A DNA stretch of 31,078 nucleotides from positions 1 to 31,078 of the forward strand of contig JASFVP010000046.1 of assembly GCA_050049775.1 (NCBI GenBank). The letters run 5' to 3'. Source of the stretch: JABDQZ01 sp050049775. Its GTDB lineage: Bacteria > Pseudomonadota > Gammaproteobacteria > Chromatiales > Chromatiaceae. The position numbers and the translations under genes are program-made. The first letter of the stretch is position 1; each line of letters begins with the position of its first letter. The notes beneath the pieces are model-generated. The model made no database searches and was not told the DNA's origin. It saw only the letters and a list, made by a program, of their open reading frames with translations. Of this stretch, positions 30,464 to 31,078 are shown one piece after another.

Positions 30464-31078
30464 ATGACAACAACAAACCCGGCGATGCCGCAAATCCTGA
30501 TCATCAGTAATGATTCTGACAGCAGCCAAAGCCTGCAACAGGCGCTTGGCCCTGATTATCAATTGCAGCTGGTGCAATCGGCACAACAAGCCTGGTCTTC
30601 AGTCAATGACAGTTTGCCCGATCTGGTTGTTGTTGATGTTGTGTTGCCGGACAGTGATGCATTCGAGCTGTGCCGCTCTCTGAAAAATGATTTACGCCTG
30701 CAGCTGACGCCCGTGGTTCTTGCCGGTGATGCCGCTTCAGCCGAGACTCAGCAATACGCCCTGGATCAGGGTGCGGTCGATTACCTCAACAAACCGTTTG
30801 ACCTGCCGTTGCTCAAGGCCAGATTACGCACTCACATTCAACTAAAGCAGAAAATCGATTTGCTCGAAGATCTGGCGATGCTGGATGGGTTAACCGGTCT
30901 CGCCAATCGGCAGCGCATGGATATTGCGTTGCAACAGGAATGGCGTCGTGCGGCGCGTAACGATGCGCCGCTCTCTGTCGTGATGGTGGATGTGGATTAT
31001 CTCCAGCAATACAACGACCACTATGGTCATGCCAAAGGCGATCAGGTGCTGCAGCGGATCGCCGACATCATGCAGCAA
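30464..31078 (+). CDS. Receiver-GGDEF protein, 3' end outside window
   Basis: The frame is open from ATG 30464 to the window end (205 codons). Residues ~9-125 form a CheY-like receiver with D58 in VVVDVVLPD and K110 in LNKPFD. The acidic pair that normally holds Mg (DD in ILIVDDD) is S15-N16 here (ILIISNDSD), and the switch Thr/Ser after strand 4 is a Gly (VVLAGDA), so normal phosphorylation is doubtful. The GGDEF domain begins LDGLTGLANRQRMD and continues VVMVDVDYLQQYNDHYGH; its active site lies past the window. It is a likely diguanylate cyclase or GGDEF-type effector. No RBS is obvious. Confidence 0.88.
   Translation, partial: MTTTNPAMPQILIISNDSDSSQSLQQALGPDYQLQLVQSAQQAWSSVNDSLPDLVVVDVVLPDSDAFELCRSLKNDLRLQLTPVVLAGDAASAETQQYALDQGAVDYLNKPFDLPLLKARLRTHIQLKQKIDLLEDLAMLDGLTGLANRQRMDIALQQEWRRAARNDAPLSVVMVDVDYLQQYNDHYGHAKGDQVLQRIADIMQQ

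Overview
The window reads as chromosomal DNA of a free-living gammaproteobacterium outside the enteric group. The evidence is a full-length RapA, an OxyR with its two redox cysteines at residues 199 and 208, a diheme cytochrome c4 beside dsbA, a DgcP-like diguanylate cyclase and a DegS/AlgW-type anchored protease. The order cytochrome c / cytochrome c4 / dsbA / endonuclease-exonuclease-phosphatase / GGDEF protein is the one I recall from Pseudomonas (PA5491 down to PA5487). Genus cannot be assigned by reading. Most of the window is moderately GC-rich; about 1.15-2.5 kb is clearly AT-rich and looks acquired. I found no tRNA, rRNA, CRISPR array or intact insertion sequence.

Layout. (1) 1-2.8 kb, accessory: the 3' part of an Rhs/YD-repeat gene with a variable tip resembling polymorphic toxin type 50, a probable immunity gene, then a REP-like hairpin and the wreck of a REP-associated (RAYT) transposase. 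(2) 2.8-6.5 kb: an outer-membrane beta-barrel gene facing rapA across a symmetrical terminator. (3) 6.5-9.75 kb: a UPF0114 membrane protein, a GGDEF-EAL protein and a small anchored protein. (4) 9.8-14.1 kb: two cytochromes c, dsbA, an EEP-family protein and a DgcP-like cyclase. (5) 14.1-15.2 kb, minus strand: a zinc-ribbon protein and a PilZ protein. (6) 15.4-19.7 kb: yidD, a HIT protein resembling GDP-hexose phosphorylases, an all-alpha dUTPase, an anchored alpha/beta hydrolase and an alpha/beta-hydrolase-like/TlpA fusion. (7) 19.8-28.5 kb, alternating strands: oxyR, a coiled-coil SPOR-like protein, rmuC, a NagD-like phosphatase, a double-HD HD-GYP protein, a DegS-like protease, a small ORF and a Nudix hydrolase. 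(8) 28.6-31.1 kb: purK-purE, then a receiver-GGDEF gene cut by the window end.

Themes. Five separate proteins are predicted to make, degrade or bind cyclic-di-GMP. Envelope redox and quality control recur (DsbA, TlpA-like, cytochromes, DegS-like, OxyR). The least conventional items are the Rhs tip with its unrecognised immunity candidate, the VTC2/GDPGP1-like HIT protein coupled to yidD, the hydrolase-like/TlpA fusion without a serine elbow, and the receiver-GGDEF protein with a degraded acidic pocket behind a hairpin-rich leader. Family calls rest on motifs and remembered family sequences; no search was run.
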